Part shown: positions 8,701-17,694 of the stretch, piece after piece
Layout: every line of letters begins with the position of its first letter
How positions within the stretch are numbered: position 1 is the stretch's first letter
Source: Sulfuritalea sp.
Lineage (GTDB): Bacteria > Pseudomonadota > Gammaproteobacteria > Burkholderiales > Rhodocyclaceae
NCBI GenBank assembly: GCA_023229685.1
Contig: JALNYT010000002.1
Coordinates: 62,001-126,000, forward strand
Length of the DNA: 64,000 nt
Direction of reading: 5' to 3'
Notes under the pieces: generated by a model
What the model saw: the letters and a program-made list of their open reading frames with translations, nothing else
The model's database searches: none
Told to the model about the DNA's origin: nothing
Program-made: the position numbers and the translations under genes

Positions 8701-11305
8701 GGTTCGCTTGTCGCTAATGGAAGAAACCCCGACTGAAGCGCAGCGCTTTGTTTTCGCCCGCTGCGCCGGGGCCCTAGAAGGCTTGCTGGGAGCCGTTGCC
8801 GAGCGGCGCATGCCCAGTGAGGAGGCCGATCTCACGGCCGAACTGAATGCGATGATGCCGCGTGTCGCACCACCAGTCGCACCACCAGTCGCATTGCCAG
8901 CCGAGCCGCCTGTCGCACCGGCTCTGCCGGAAATAACCATGACCGCGGCGGAGCGGCGCGCGTCACGGATGGAGGACGAAATCGATGCGCAGGTGCTGCC
9001 GCTGTTCCTTGAAGAAAGTGTAGATCTCATGCGCGAGATCGGCGAGGCACTGCGCGAGTGGCGGGCAGCACCGACCAACGCCGAGATCGCCCGCACGCTC
9101 CAGCGCGCCCTGCACACGCTCAAGGGCAGCGCACGGATGGCCGGCGCCATGGGCTGCGGCGAACTGCTGCACTCGATGGAAGACCGCGTCGATCAGGCTA
9201 CCGCCATGAAATCGGCGCAGCCAGCCACCATCGACGGGTTGGAAACCTCATATGACCGCGCCGCGATGCTGATCGAGCATCTGCGCAATCCCCAGGCGGC
9301 CCGACCCGAAGCGGAACAGCCATACCGTCCTGCGGGCCTCGATGTCTCGGTCGAAAAGCAGATGGCCGAACTGGCCCCGCCCGAGCATGAAGCAGCGGCA
9401 GCAAAGCATGTCCTCGTCACGCCAACCACGGCGCCCGCCGCGCCCTTCGTGCCGGCTCCGCAGGTGCATCTGCGCGTACGCGCGGATCTGGTTGACCAAC
9501 TGGTCAATGAAGCCGGTGAGGTCGCCATCGCCCGCGGCCGAATCGAAGGCGAGCTGCTGGCGCTGAAGACCTCACTGCTGGAACTCACGGAGAACGTGAT
9601 TCGCCTGCGCAAGCAACTGCGCGAAGTCGAGATTCAGGCCGAGTTGCAGATGCAATCACAGCAAGCGCTGGCAAGCGAACGCTCGCAGCAGTTCGACCCG
9701 CTGGAATTCGACCGCTTCACCCGCTTCCAGGAAGTGACGCGGATGATGGCGGAGAGTGTGAGTGACGTCGCCGCGGTGCAGCAGAACCTGCTGCGCAATC
9801 TCGATCATGCTGATGCTGCCGTGGCCGCGCAGGCGCGATTGAGCCGCGAACTGTCGCAGCGCATGATGGGCGTACGCATGGTGCCCTTCGAAAGTCTGGC
9901 CGAGCGTCTGCATCGGGTAGTACGGCAGGCAGCCAAGGATTCCGGAAAGCGCGTCAACCTCGACATCCGTCATGGTCAGACCGAACTTGACCGCTCGGTA
10001 CTGGACAAGATGGGCGGCCCGCTCGAGCACGTGCTGCGCAACTGCGTTGCCCATGGCATCGAAGACCCTGCAAAACGCGCGGCCGCCGGCAAGGAAGCGA
10101 TTGGCCAGATAGTGCTGTCGCTGGCGCAGGAGGGCAATGAAATCGTGCTGGCGATCGCCGATGACGGCGCCGGTCTCGATTTTGAACGAATTCGCCAGCG
10201 CGGCATTGAACGCGGCCTGATTGCACCCGATGCGGAAACCGACGAAGCGACCCTGACTCAGCTCATCCTGCAGCCTGGATTTTCCACCGCAGAGGAAGTC
10301 ACTGCGCTCGCCGGCCGAGGCGTCGGCATGGACGTCGTAAAGAGCGAGACCGTCAGCCTCGGCGGTCGCGTGGAAGTCACCTCCGTCACCGGGCGTGGTG
10401 CCACGTTCCGCATCTACCTGCCGCTGACGCTGGCCGTAACGCAGGCGGTGCTGATTACCGCCGGCAATCGCCGCTATGCGCTTCCGTCCTCGATGATCGA
10501 GCAGGCCACCGAGCACAAGCCCGATGCCGCGTCACGGATACGCAGCACGGGCAGCACCGAGTGGCTCGGAAACCGCTATCCCTACCACTATCTTCCGGCA
10601 TTGCTGGGCGAAAAGAATGCCACCCCGCCGCCGGCCCGGCGACACTGGATTCTGTTGGTCAAGGGCGGCGCCGAACGTGTCGCACTGGAAGTCGACAGCC
10701 TTACCGGCAACCAGGAAATCGTGGTCAAGGCCGTGGGGCCGCAACTCGCGCGCGTACCTGGACTGGCAGGGGCGACGGTACTGGGCAACGGCGAGGTTGC
10801 GCTGATCATCAACCCCGTGGCGTTGGCGGCCCGTGCCACCGAACGCATAAGCGCCCCGGCGCAGGCGGTGGCGGCCCCGGCCGAGGTTCAGACCGCCGCG
10901 CCCGCCGTCGCGCCTGCGCCGACTGCCGCGACAGCTGCCTCCGTGATGGTGGTCGACGATTCCCTCACCGTGCGCAAGATCGCCGGGCGCCTGCTCGCGC
11001 GTCATGGCTATAACGTACTCACGGCCAAGGATGGCGTTGATGCCCTGGAACAATTGGGCGAAGTCATCCCTGACGTCATGCTGCTGGACATCGAAATGCC
11101 GCGCATGGATGGTTTCGATCTGGCGCGCAACATCCGCGCCGACAAGCGCCTGAAACATATTCCGATCATCATGATCACTTCGCGCACCGCCGACAAGCAC
11201 CGCCAGCATGCGGCGGAAATCGGCGTGAATCACTATCTGGGCAAACCCTACGACGAAGACGACCTGCTGGCGCGTATACGCGAATGTCTCGGGCAGGCTC
11301 ATTGA
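5786..11305 (+). CDS. chpA: Hybrid chemotaxis kinase ChpA/PilL (multi-HPt CheA-CheW-REC)
   Basis: Histidine kinase that phosphorylates PilG/PilH. The 1,839-residue protein is shorter than P. aeruginosa ChpA. Two intact HPt sites are visible, His687 (FHTLKGS) and His1110 (LHTLKGS). Further HPt-like segments are degenerate, such as the one near 470-490 lacking HxxKG and an AAHTTASIS segment near residue 950. A Pro-rich linker is followed by 20 pentapeptides (TAAEA/AAAEA) at about residues 783-882. The dimerisation/P4 kinase part runs from about 1230 to 1540 (N-box NCVAHG, ADDGAGLD, GRGVGMDVV). A CheW domain follows, then a REC domain with phosphoacceptor Asp1768 (LLDIEMP). It closes the operon. 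Confidence 0.94.
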   Translation: MSMDLDIGPLSWVKGEIDLALESAGLSLAAHAADPAGDGLKKARASMHQAHGALAIVGLDGITEFADAIEQVLVALGDGTVPDVDAASAAAQGGFAALRGYLDDLMAGHPDQPLKLFVPYRAMVMARGQTAPGPAALFFPDLTQRPPKREKEPPRLAPEALVARLKAVRMGFERGLLKWLKNDPKGIAEMKVSVAMIEMTRTTPAARAYWWVALGVLDALAANGLPDAADAKRFAMNLGGQIKKLIEGQAEPNEQLLREALYLAACATAGGEALAIVRAAYRLDGIVPTATPSETERLLPHIRRLRELLAAAKDDWNRLCAGTAAALPPFHERAAKIAEEGAATGQPDYARLTAAILEETNLLRHDPTRHNEGVALEIATALLLAESALENFQSLDADFARSADAVAGRLAALGRGEELGMMELPHLDAMSRRAQERLLLESVAREIRSNLGAIEQTLDAFFRDTSRQATLAALSQPIRQIQGALMVLGQDRANAILTECALAIEHFAEPGFTAQAGDFEDVAKKLSALGFFVAQLQGGAADIDAILEPPPAARPVREEPEAAAPVPAELPAAPQAEELGAAVMAPELVAEAEPVSEEELPEFEVEALQPPPEPPPPPPPAPVEAPAPSAEATRLAEVSEEELDAELLAIFLEEAHEVLATINEHLPLLHASPNNQDSLVTLRRSFHTLKGSGRMVGLTDLGDTAWEVEQVLNGWLHEARAATPALLAMLDRAADIFKVWVVHLEAGGSPHLSDAELVRRCQALGGAEDAEAGIAAPPPPTATAAEATAAEATAAEATAAEAAAAEAAAAEATAAEAAAAEAAAAEATAAEAAAAEAAAAEATAAEAAAAEAAAAEAAAAEAAAAEAAAAEAAAAEAAAAEAAAEEVLPSAEVVSFPAPPPIRVGDVEVSPTLYNLYLDETREHIATLQANLGLEEVPGNDVVRAAHTTASISAATGFMPIASLARALEDALVRLSLMEETPTEAQRFVFARCAGALEGLLGAVAERRMPSEEADLTAELNAMMPRVAPPVAPPVALPAEPPVAPALPEITMTAAERRASRMEDEIDAQVLPLFLEESVDLMREIGEALREWRAAPTNAEIARTLQRALHTLKGSARMAGAMGCGELLHSMEDRVDQATAMKSAQPATIDGLETSYDRAAMLIEHLRNPQAARPEAEQPYRPAGLDVSVEKQMAELAPPEHEAAAAKHVLVTPTTAPAAPFVPAPQVHLRVRADLVDQLVNEAGEVAIARGRIEGELLALKTSLLELTENVIRLRKQLREVEIQAELQMQSQQALASERSQQFDPLEFDRFTRFQEVTRMMAESVSDVAAVQQNLLRNLDHADAAVAAQARLSRELSQRMMGVRMVPFESLAERLHRVVRQAAKDSGKRVNLDIRHGQTELDRSVLDKMGGPLEHVLRNCVAHGIEDPAKRAAAGKEAIGQIVLSLAQEGNEIVLAIADDGAGLDFERIRQRGIERGLIAPDAETDEATLTQLILQPGFSTAEEVTALAGRGVGMDVVKSETVSLGGRVEVTSVTGRGATFRIYLPLTLAVTQAVLITAGNRRYALPSSMIEQATEHKPDAASRIRSTGSTEWLGNRYPYHYLPALLGEKNATPPPARRHWILLVKGGAERVALEVDSLTGNQEIVVKAVGPQLARVPGLAGATVLGNGEVALIINPVALAARATERISAPAQAVAAPAEVQTAAPAVAPAPTAATAASVMVVDDSLTVRKIAGRLLARHGYNVLTAKDGVDALEQLGEVIPDVMLLDIEMPRMDGFDLARNIRADKRLKHIPIIMITSRTADKHRQHAAEIGVNHYLGKPYDEDDLLARIRECLGQAH
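8132..8431 (+). repeat. 15-bp minisatellite inside chpA (20 units)
   Basis: Twenty in-frame 15-bp units encode TAAEA or AAAEA. In the middle they follow a higher-order 45-bp T-A-A pattern, and the last seven units are all AAAEA. The synonymous third positions drift from GCT to GCC towards the 3' end. It encodes a flexible or helical linker between HPt modules. Slippage could change its length between strains. Confidence 0.95.
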
Positions 11306-11350
11306 GCCAAGGCGCAACAGACAACGCGATTTTTCGACAAAGGGCTTAGC

Positions 11351-11836
11351 ATGACCGAGCAGTCAACTGCGCGTCCATTCAAGGTGCTCGGTATTCAGCA
11401 AATCGCCATCGGCGGCCCCTCGAAGCAACGCCTCAGGAAACTCTGGGTCGAGATGTTCGGCCTTGCCGTGACCGGCAACTACGTCAGCGAGCGCGAAAAC
11501 GTGGACGAAGACATCACCGCGATGGGCTGCGGCCCCTTCCGGGTGGAAGTCGATCTGATGCAACCGCTCGATCCGGCAAAAAAGCCCACGGTGAATGAGC
11601 CGCCGCTCAACCATGTCGGCCTCTGGATCGACGACCTGCCGGCCGCCGTGGCGTGGCTCGCGGCGCAGGGCGTGCGCTTCGCTCCGGGCGGCATCCGCAA
11701 GGGCGCCTCCGGCTATGACATCACCTTCCTGCATCCCAAGGCCAACGAGCAGTTCCCGATTGCCGGGGAAGGCGTACTGATCGAACTGGTGCAGGCTCCG
11801 TCAGAGGTGATCGAAGCTTTCGCGCGGCTGGCTTGA
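11351..11836 (+). CDS. VOC-superfamily protein (possible methylmalonyl-CoA epimerase-like)
   Basis: A 161-residue vicinal-oxygen-chelate fold protein with two beta-alpha-beta-beta-beta modules. The second module, [11 protein letters not shown] ... YDITFLHPK ... [10 protein letters not shown], resembles methylmalonyl-CoA epimerases, with a metal-ligand-like His in NHVGL and a Glu in LIELVQ. The first-module ligand position reads IQQIAIGG, that is Gln where epimerases usually have His. The window encodes propionyl-CoA carboxylase and methylmalonyl-CoA mutase but no other epimerase candidate, so this is a reasonable but unproven assignment. It could equally be a dioxygenase- or lyase-type VOC protein. 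Confidence 0.7.
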   Translation: MTEQSTARPFKVLGIQQIAIGGPSKQRLRKLWVEMFGLAVTGNYVSERENVDEDITAMGCGPFRVEVDLMQPLDPAKKPTVNEPPLNHVGLWIDDLPAAVAWLAAQGVRFAPGGIRKGASGYDITFLHPKANEQFPIAGEGVLIELVQAPSEVIEAFARLA

Positions 11837-11891
11837 AAGCCTGGATCAGCAGGAATCATATCCGGCGCGGCGCCGGGCGCTGGGACAGGCT

Positions 11892-13796
11892 CTAAGCAAA
11901 CATCCGGTAGCACCCGCGTCCGGCATCCTTCGCCGCATACATCGCCTGATCCGCGCGACGCAGCAGTTCAGCGGGTGACAGATCGCCGCTGGAGAACAGA
12001 GCAATGCCAATGCTCGCACCGATTTCCAGCGGCAAGCCGAGCACGCGCATCGGCGCGCCGAGATTGGTAATGATTTTCTGCGCCATGTGTTCGGCGTCTG
12101 CGCCGCTGCTGAGGCCGGTCAACACGATCGCGAATTCATCTCCACCGAGGCGGGCTACCGTGTCAACTTCGCGTACCGTCGCGCGGAAGCGATCTGCCAT
12201 GCAGCGCAATACCTCGTCGCCGATGGCATGGCCGTAGCCGTCGTTGATCGCCTTGAAGTGATCGAGATCGACCAGCAGCACCGCAATCTGTCCGTGGCTG
12301 CGCCGCGCCTGCTGCATTGACTGCTGCAAACGGGCGTCGAACAGCAGCCGGTTGGCGAGGCCCGTCAGCGTATCGGTATGGGCCAGCGACTGCAGCTGGC
12401 GTTCGTTCTCGCGCAGTCGGGCGTTGGCCGCTTCCAGTTCAGCGGTGCGCTCGGCCACGCGCTGCTCGAGGCTCGCCTCGGATCGTTGCAGGGCGCCAAC
12501 CAATTGCTGCTTGGTAGCCAGCGCCTCGCTCTGGGCAGCGTCCTTCTCGTGCCGCAGGCCGTTGATGCGATCGGCCAGGGCAAAGGAGAGCAACAGCATT
12601 TCCAGTGCGGAACCTATCTGCAAGGCATAGAAGCTGAAAAAAATCGTCGGCAAGAGGTTCAGGTTGCGCAGGCCAGCGATGGCGACACCCAGCAGCAGGA
12701 CTGCCCACGCCAGAAGAAAGGTGCGCGCCCCGGGCTGGCCGGTCCGCCAGCAGCGAAAGCCGGCAAGCATTGCCACCAGGGAAAACGTAACGCCGGTCAG
12801 TGAAACAAGAATAGCCGCCAGACGGTAGGGCACAACCAGAGGTGCCACCATGCACAGCCCAAACAGCGCGGCGAGGCCGATCACGGCGCCGTCAAGGCGC
12901 GGCACGTTGCGCCGCGTGTGAAGGAATCCGCGCGTAAACAAGGCGCCGAACAAACCGGCCGCGGCAAACCCCCCCGTATAGGCAAAATTGCCCCACAGCG
13001 GCCAATTGGGCCAGAGAAACTGGTTACCGAGCCCGTTGAAGGAAAGCTGTCCCACGGCCATGCTGGTTGCGAACAGAACATACGTGAGATAAGTCTGATC
13101 GCGTAGCGAAAGCCATAGCAGCAGGTTGTAGAGAGCCAGAGCCAGCAACATGCCGAAATAGATCGAAAGCACCGCATAGCTCGCTTGCGACTGCTGCCAG
13201 AAGGTCTCGGTGCGCCACAGGCGTAGCGGGACCGTCAGCGTGCCTTCGGAGGCGACCCGCAGCCAGACCGTGCTGTCGCCGGTCTCGCGCAGATGCAAGG
13301 GGAACACAAAGTTGCGATGCAGCAGCGGCCGCGCAGCGAAGGGCAAATGGTCGCCAGCGCTCAGATGTTCGCCACCGGGACCGAAGTATTCCACGCTGTC
13401 CAGCGTGGGGAAAGCCACCTCCAGCAACCAGTCGCGCGGCGCAACCGGGTTTGCCTCAATGGTAAAACGCAGCCACCAGGCAGAGGAGGAATAACCGAAG
13501 TTGATCGCCGCATCTGCCGGCAATTGCGAGGCAGTGAAGTCTGCCCCGCGGCCTTTGACATCGTCCAGCGATAAGCGGCCATTCGGGTCTTCCAGGACGG
13601 CAACTTCTGCCGCAAGTGCAAGCGACGTGACGCCCGGTGCCAAACGTACCGCGCCAAAGGTTGCGCCGATATGGCACGACCAGCAGCACAACAGAAACAG
13701 AAAAGCGGAAAAGCGCGGCACGGCACGATCCGGCTGGAATATCTGTGAAATTCTATCCGAATGGATACTGTCCGTGGCGCGAGCGCACGGAGACAT
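11892..13796 (-). CDS. Membrane diguanylate cyclase (7TMR-DISM plus GGDEF)
   Basis: Makes c-di-GMP in response to an extracytoplasmic signal. The protein (up to 634 residues) has a signal-like hydrophobic N-terminus, a periplasmic 7TMR-DISMED2-type beta domain (about 60-190), a seven-helix membrane region (about 205-400), a coiled coil rich in Glu and Arg (about 410-470) and a GGDEF domain with the active-site motif RLGGDEFAIV. There is no EAL domain. The first 25 codons of the longest frame lie in the repeat element at 13750-13796, so the GTG at 13721, which reads into the signal peptide, may be the real start. It is convergent with the VOC gene and divergent from the flavoenzyme gene. Confidence 0.88.
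   Translation of the reverse strand: MSPCARATDSIHSDRISQIFQPDRAVPRFSAFLFLLCCWSCHIGATFGAVRLAPGVTSLALAAEVAVLEDPNGRLSLDDVKGRGADFTASQLPADAAINFGYSSSAWWLRFTIEANPVAPRDWLLEVAFPTLDSVEYFGPGGEHLSAGDHLPFAARPLLHRNFVFPLHLRETGDSTVWLRVASEGTLTVPLRLWRTETFWQQSQASYAVLSIYFGMLLALALYNLLLWLSLRDQTYLTYVLFATSMAVGQLSFNGLGNQFLWPNWPLWGNFAYTGGFAAAGLFGALFTRGFLHTRRNVPRLDGAVIGLAALFGLCMVAPLVVPYRLAAILVSLTGVTFSLVAMLAGFRCWRTGQPGARTFLLAWAVLLLGVAIAGLRNLNLLPTIFFSFYALQIGSALEMLLLSFALADRINGLRHEKDAAQSEALATKQQLVGALQRSEASLEQRVAERTAELEAANARLRENERQLQSLAHTDTLTGLANRLLFDARLQQSMQQARRSHGQIAVLLVDLDHFKAINDGYGHAIGDEVLRCMADRFRATVREVDTVARLGGDEFAIVLTGLSSGADAEHMAQKIITNLGAPMRVLGLPLEIGASIGIALFSSGDLSPAELLRRADQAMYAAKDAGRGCYRMFA
13750..13796 (+). repeat. GGATAC-GTCC hairpin element, copy B
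   Basis: Shares ATTCTATCCGAA, one variable base and GGATACTGTCC with copy A at 1892. A stem follows: TGTCCGTG pairs with CACGGAGACA across a short GC loop. It ends 50 bp before the ATG of the Old Yellow Enzyme gene, in a divergent intergenic region, as copies A and C do. A TAGAAT hexamer that could be a -10 element lies just downstream. Confidence 0.7.
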
Positions 13797-13846
13797 GACT
13801 CGTCACTTGGGTAGAATCGATCTTTTGCATTCGTTCAAAGACTCTC

Positions 13847-14935
13847 ATGCTGTTCGACGCCTACTCCAATTCAGCCCTGACGTTCGCCAATCGCATCGTC
13901 ATGGCACCGATGACCCGCTGCCGCGCCGACCATCGGGATGCCGTGCCCAACGACTTGATCGCCGAGTATTACCGGCAGCGTGCAAGCGCGGGCCTGATCA
14001 TCTCGGAGGGCGTACCGGTGTCTGATCGAGCGCGCGGCTATCTGAATACGCCGGCGCTGTGGAACGAGGCGCAGGCGGCGGGCTGGAAGCAGGTTACTGA
14101 TGCCGCGCACGGCGCAGGTGGCAGGATGTTCGCCCAGATCTGGCATTGCGGCCGCGTCGCGCACGCCGCGCTGCACGCCGATGGCAGTGCCCCGGCAGGC
14201 GCGTCAATCAAGCCGGCCGCGACGCAGACCACTATTCCCGGCCCCGACGGCAAACCCGTGGCGGCCGACTGCGGCCAGCCGCAGGCCTTGAGCATTCAGG
14301 AAATCCGCGGTGTCGTCGCCGAGTTTGCCCATGCCGCAAAACTCGCCATGCAGGCCGGTTTCGACGGCGTCGAGATTCACGGCGCGAACGGCTACCTGCT
14401 CGATCAGTTCCGCTGTCCGGCGGTGAATAACCGCAACGACGCCTACGGTGGCTCGCTGGCCAACCGCTACCGACTGCTGCTGGAAGTGGTCGATGCGGTG
14501 GCCGCAGAAGTTTCGCCGGAGCGCATCGCTGTACGCCAATCGCCTTATGGTCTGGGCAACGGCATGGTCGCCGATCCCGAACCGCTGGTGACCTATCCGT
14601 GGCTGGCACGCGAACTGAATCAGCGCGGCATAGGCTTCCTGCATATCTACTGCCAGACCGCGGACTGGATTCACGACGCGACACACTCGATGATGCCGGC
14701 GCTGCGCGACGCTTTCCACGGTGCGCTCATTGCCTGCGGCGGTTTCAAGACAGCGGCTGCCTGCGAAGCGATTCTGGCGCGCCGCCACGCCGACCTGATC
14801 GCGATCGGCAAACCCTTCATCTCCAATCCGGATCTGGTCGAGCGCTTGCGCCGCGCCGCACCGCTCAACAAATGGGACGTGCCCACCTTCTACGGCAGTG
14901 GCGCCAGAGGCTACACGGACTACCCGACGCTCTGA
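13847..14935 (+). CDS. nemA: Old Yellow Enzyme family alkene reductase
   Basis: FMN-dependent, NAD(P)H-consuming ene-reductase acting on activated alkenes such as maleimides and enones, probably in electrophile detoxification. The 362-residue TIM barrel starts at the barrel's first strand (ANRIVMAPMTRCRA) and has QIWHCGR, the substrate-binding HGANGYLLDQF and the AYGGSLANRYR motif. It ends with the FMN-phosphate region GGFK ... ADLIAIGKPFISNPDL. The usual RLSP motif reads RQSPYG and the usual N-R-R-T-D reads NNRNDAYGG, so it is a divergent member. No regulator is adjacent, but the hairpin element lies upstream. Confidence 0.92.
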   Translation: MLFDAYSNSALTFANRIVMAPMTRCRADHRDAVPNDLIAEYYRQRASAGLIISEGVPVSDRARGYLNTPALWNEAQAAGWKQVTDAAHGAGGRMFAQIWHCGRVAHAALHADGSAPAGASIKPAATQTTIPGPDGKPVAADCGQPQALSIQEIRGVVAEFAHAAKLAMQAGFDGVEIHGANGYLLDQFRCPAVNNRNDAYGGSLANRYRLLLEVVDAVAAEVSPERIAVRQSPYGLGNGMVADPEPLVTYPWLARELNQRGIGFLHIYCQTADWIHDATHSMMPALRDAFHGALIACGGFKTAAACEAILARRHADLIAIGKPFISNPDLVERLRRAAPLNKWDVPTFYGSGARGYTDYPTL

Positions 14936-14939
14936 CGAG

Positions 14940-14951
14940 AGTCGGCGCTGG
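14940..14951 (+). repeat. 12-mer AGTCGGCGCTGG, intergenic copy
   Basis: Exact copy five bases after the flavoenzyme stop codon. The longer context (AGTCGGCGCTGGCGACACG) resembles the intergenic copies at 16312 (imperfect) and 46620. Confidence 0.8.
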
Positions 14952-14973
14952 CGACACGCCGAATACAAAATAA

Positions 14974-16299
14974 TTGTTACCACAACCGCTGACCCTGATC
15001 ATCGCCCTGCTCGCCACGCTGGCACCGCCAGCGGCAGCCGCAACGGAGGTCGCCCCTGATTATGCGAACGCGACACTGTCCGGCGATTGGGGCGACGCGC
15101 GAAGTAGCGCGTGGCGTGCCGGATGGGCGTGGGACGCCGCGCTGAAAGTCGACGTCTTACGCAGTCGCGGCGGCACGGCGTCAGGCAGTCGCAGCATGAG
15201 CCACCTCGAGCTGCGGCTGAAGGCCGATCTCGCCACAATTGCCGGCTGGGAAGGCGCCACGGCCTACCTCGATGTGCTGGACAACCGCGGCACTGGCATC
15301 AATGCGCACCAGACCGGTAGCCTGATGGGCGCCAGCAATATCGAGGTGCCGGTAGCGACCACGCGGATATTCCATGCATGGCTGCAGCAGAACTTTCTTG
15401 ACGAGCGGCTTTCGTTGTTGGCGGGACTGTACCCGATAGATTCGGAATTCTTCGCCATGGAATCGGCAAGTCTGCTGCTGCACCCTTCGTTCGGCACGCC
15501 CGCCGATCTGGGTCTCACGCGCGGCCCCTCGATTTTCAATAATTCAGCCTTTGGCCTGCGCGGCAAGTGGCTGTCGACAAATCGCACGGTCTATGCGATG
15601 GGCGCCCTGCTCGATGGCATTCCGAACGATCCGGCGCGCCCCAAGTGCACGGCGATCCGCTTCGCGAAAGGCGATGGCGCCTTTGTCATCGCCGAGTTGG
15701 GATGGATGCCGGATGAACTTGGCCATCTTTTCGAACCGAGCGAACCGGTTCGCGGCTTGCCAACTCCGGCCCTGGCCCGGCACGAGAAATACAGCGGGGT
15801 CAGCAAGTACGCGCTCGGCTTTTGGCGTTACGGTAACCGGGTACCGGATCAACTCGATGTCGACACCAATGGCGACCCCTTGCAGCGTCGCTCGCAAGGG
15901 GCTTACCTGTTCGCCGAACGCACCCTGCTGGGTCTTGGCGACCCCGGGCGCGATCTCGCGGCATTCGGCCGCTACAGTTTCTCGGATGGCAATTCGACGT
16001 CCATCGATCGCATGTGGAATCTCGGACTGCGCCTGCGCGGTCCAGCGGCCAGCCGCCCGGACGATGCCCTGGTAATCGGCTGGACCCTTGCGCGTCTGGC
16101 AAGCAAATGGCGCACCGTGCAGGAGGTAGCCGGTACCGGTACGGCCGCCCGGGAAGAAGCATTCGAAATCACCTGGCGCGCGGCGATCACGCCCTGGTTC
16201 GTACTGCAACCCAATCTGCAGCACATCCGCCATCCTGGCGGCACATCGGCCGCGCGTAGCGCGACGCTGGTCGGCGCGCGCATCGAACTCACTTTCTGA
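14974..16299 (+). CDS. OprB-like carbohydrate-selective porin
   Basis: Outer-membrane beta-barrel porin of the OprB family, expected to pass sugars or similar solutes. The 441-residue protein has a signal peptide ending in PAAAATE, the early LSGDWGDARSS segment typical of OprB porins, and a terminal aromatic (IELTF), the usual outer-membrane insertion signal. The start is a TTG at 14974; no in-frame ATG precedes the signal peptide, and the ribosome site is weak. It is monocistronic and convergent with the sensor kinase gene. The substrate is not deducible. Confidence 0.85.
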   Translation: MLPQPLTLIIALLATLAPPAAAATEVAPDYANATLSGDWGDARSSAWRAGWAWDAALKVDVLRSRGGTASGSRSMSHLELRLKADLATIAGWEGATAYLDVLDNRGTGINAHQTGSLMGASNIEVPVATTRIFHAWLQQNFLDERLSLLAGLYPIDSEFFAMESASLLLHPSFGTPADLGLTRGPSIFNNSAFGLRGKWLSTNRTVYAMGALLDGIPNDPARPKCTAIRFAKGDGAFVIAELGWMPDELGHLFEPSEPVRGLPTPALARHEKYSGVSKYALGFWRYGNRVPDQLDVDTNGDPLQRRSQGAYLFAERTLLGLGDPGRDLAAFGRYSFSDGNSTSIDRMWNLGLRLRGPAASRPDDALVIGWTLARLASKWRTVQEVAGTGTAAREEAFEITWRAAITPWFVLQPNLQHIRHPGGTSAARSATLVGARIELTF

Positions 16300-16341
16300 A
16301 GTCGGACAATTCGGCGCTGGCAATACGGCAACAGCGTTCGG

Positions 16342-17694
16342 CTACCGTACCGCTTCGAGCATAGCCTCTTCGAGCATAGCCTCTTCGAGCGGCAGGCGCA
16401 CACAGGCGGCCGTGCCGCCACCCTCGCGTCCCTTCAGCTCCACCGACCAGCCATTGGCCGTGGCGATCTGGCGCACGATGGCCAGGCCCAGCCCGCTGCC
16501 TCCGGTGCTGCTGTTGCGGGAGGGCTCGAGCCGGTAGAAGGGGCGGAACACGGCTTCCCGTTCATGTTCCGGAATTCCCGGGCCGCGATCCAGTACGCAA
16601 ATCTCGACTTGACCGTCGGCGATGCGGTACTCGATATCGATCGGCTGGCCGGCACCGTAGCGCACTGCGTTGTCTACGAGGTTGGAAAAAATGCGCTTGA
16701 GCGCCAGCGGCCGCACGCGCAGGCGACAGTCGGGGCCCTTGCGGCCACGCAGCTCGGCACCGGTATGCGCATACTCGGCAACGACGCCGGCGAGAAGATC
16801 GCACAAATCCAGTTCGACCGAGTCCTGCTCGGCAAAATCACGGCTCACCTCGAGGCAGCGGGCGATCAGATCGTTCATGCCATCCACATCGCGAAGGACG
16901 CGTTCGAAGAGGTCCGGCGCCGGATTCTCGGAGAGCATCCCAAGCGCGAGCCGAATGCGCGCCAGCGGCGTGCGCAGGTCGTGCGAGATTCCCGCCAGCA
17001 GCGTGGTGCGATTGGCCAGCAGCTCCTCGACCTGCTCGCCCATGCGATTGAATTCGCGCGCCAGGGTGGCGAGTTCGGTCGGGCCGGTTTCCGCCAGCGG
17101 CTCCGGCCGCCGACCCTGACCGATGCGCTGGGTTGCCGCAGCCAGTCGCGAGAGTGGCCCGATCAGCCAGCGCGCGAGCCAGGCCGAGGTAATCAGGGTC
17201 ACCAGCGAGCCGACCAGGAAGATCACCAGCATGGCCAGCCAGGGCTGCACGTCGACCCGGCTGGCCGGAAAGCCGACGCGCACCTTCTTTCCTGCCGCCG
17301 GCAAATCGGCCCAGTACCATTGCTCGCCATCTAGAGCGTTGCGGCTGGCGCGCAGTTCAATGGGCTCGCCGGCGCGGGCGCTCAAGGAGGTCTCCAGCAG
17401 CCGGAAGTACGGCAGCATGCGAGTAAAGCTGCCCGTCTCACCGGGCGGGTCCTGCACCTGGAGGCGATGCAGGCGCCCGATGCGGTCCTGCAGCCAGGGC
17501 CGTTCGGCGGCCGGTTCGTTCTGCCAGGCTTGGGCGGTGTCGATCATCAGTGCAGCGAAATCGCTGGTGGCTTGGCGGCCCAGCGGCACCAGGGCGAAGT
17601 AGGTGATGATGGTGATGGTGAAGATCTGGAACGCGAAGGAGACCAGCGCGATGACCAGCGCAGTGCGCCCGAAAAGGGTGCGCGGCGCCATCAT
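16342..17694 (-). CDS. EnvZ-like sensor histidine kinase
   Basis: Inner-membrane sensor kinase of 450 residues. In order it has a first membrane helix (residues about 10-35), a periplasmic sensor of about 125 residues, a second helix (about 160-185), HAMP, HisKA with phosphoacceptor in GISHDLRTPLARIR, and HATPase_c with N-box NLVDNAVRYG, DRGPGIP and GGSGLGLAIV. The start ATG overlaps the regulator's stop as ATGA, so the two are translationally coupled. The tail carries three near-copies of LEEAM encoded by a 15-bp tandem repeat (16345-16390). The pair is divergent from the thiosulfate block, suggesting but not proving that it senses a sulfur or redox cue. Confidence 0.92.
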   Translation of the reverse strand: MMAPRTLFGRTALVIALVSFAFQIFTITIITYFALVPLGRQATSDFAALMIDTAQAWQNEPAAERPWLQDRIGRLHRLQVQDPPGETGSFTRMLPYFRLLETSLSARAGEPIELRASRNALDGEQWYWADLPAAGKKVRVGFPASRVDVQPWLAMLVIFLVGSLVTLITSAWLARWLIGPLSRLAAATQRIGQGRRPEPLAETGPTELATLAREFNRMGEQVEELLANRTTLLAGISHDLRTPLARIRLALGMLSENPAPDLFERVLRDVDGMNDLIARCLEVSRDFAEQDSVELDLCDLLAGVVAEYAHTGAELRGRKGPDCRLRVRPLALKRIFSNLVDNAVRYGAGQPIDIEYRIADGQVEICVLDRGPGIPEHEREAVFRPFYRLEPSRNSSTGGSGLGLAIVRQIATANGWSVELKGREGGGTAACVRLPLEEAMLEEAMLEAVR

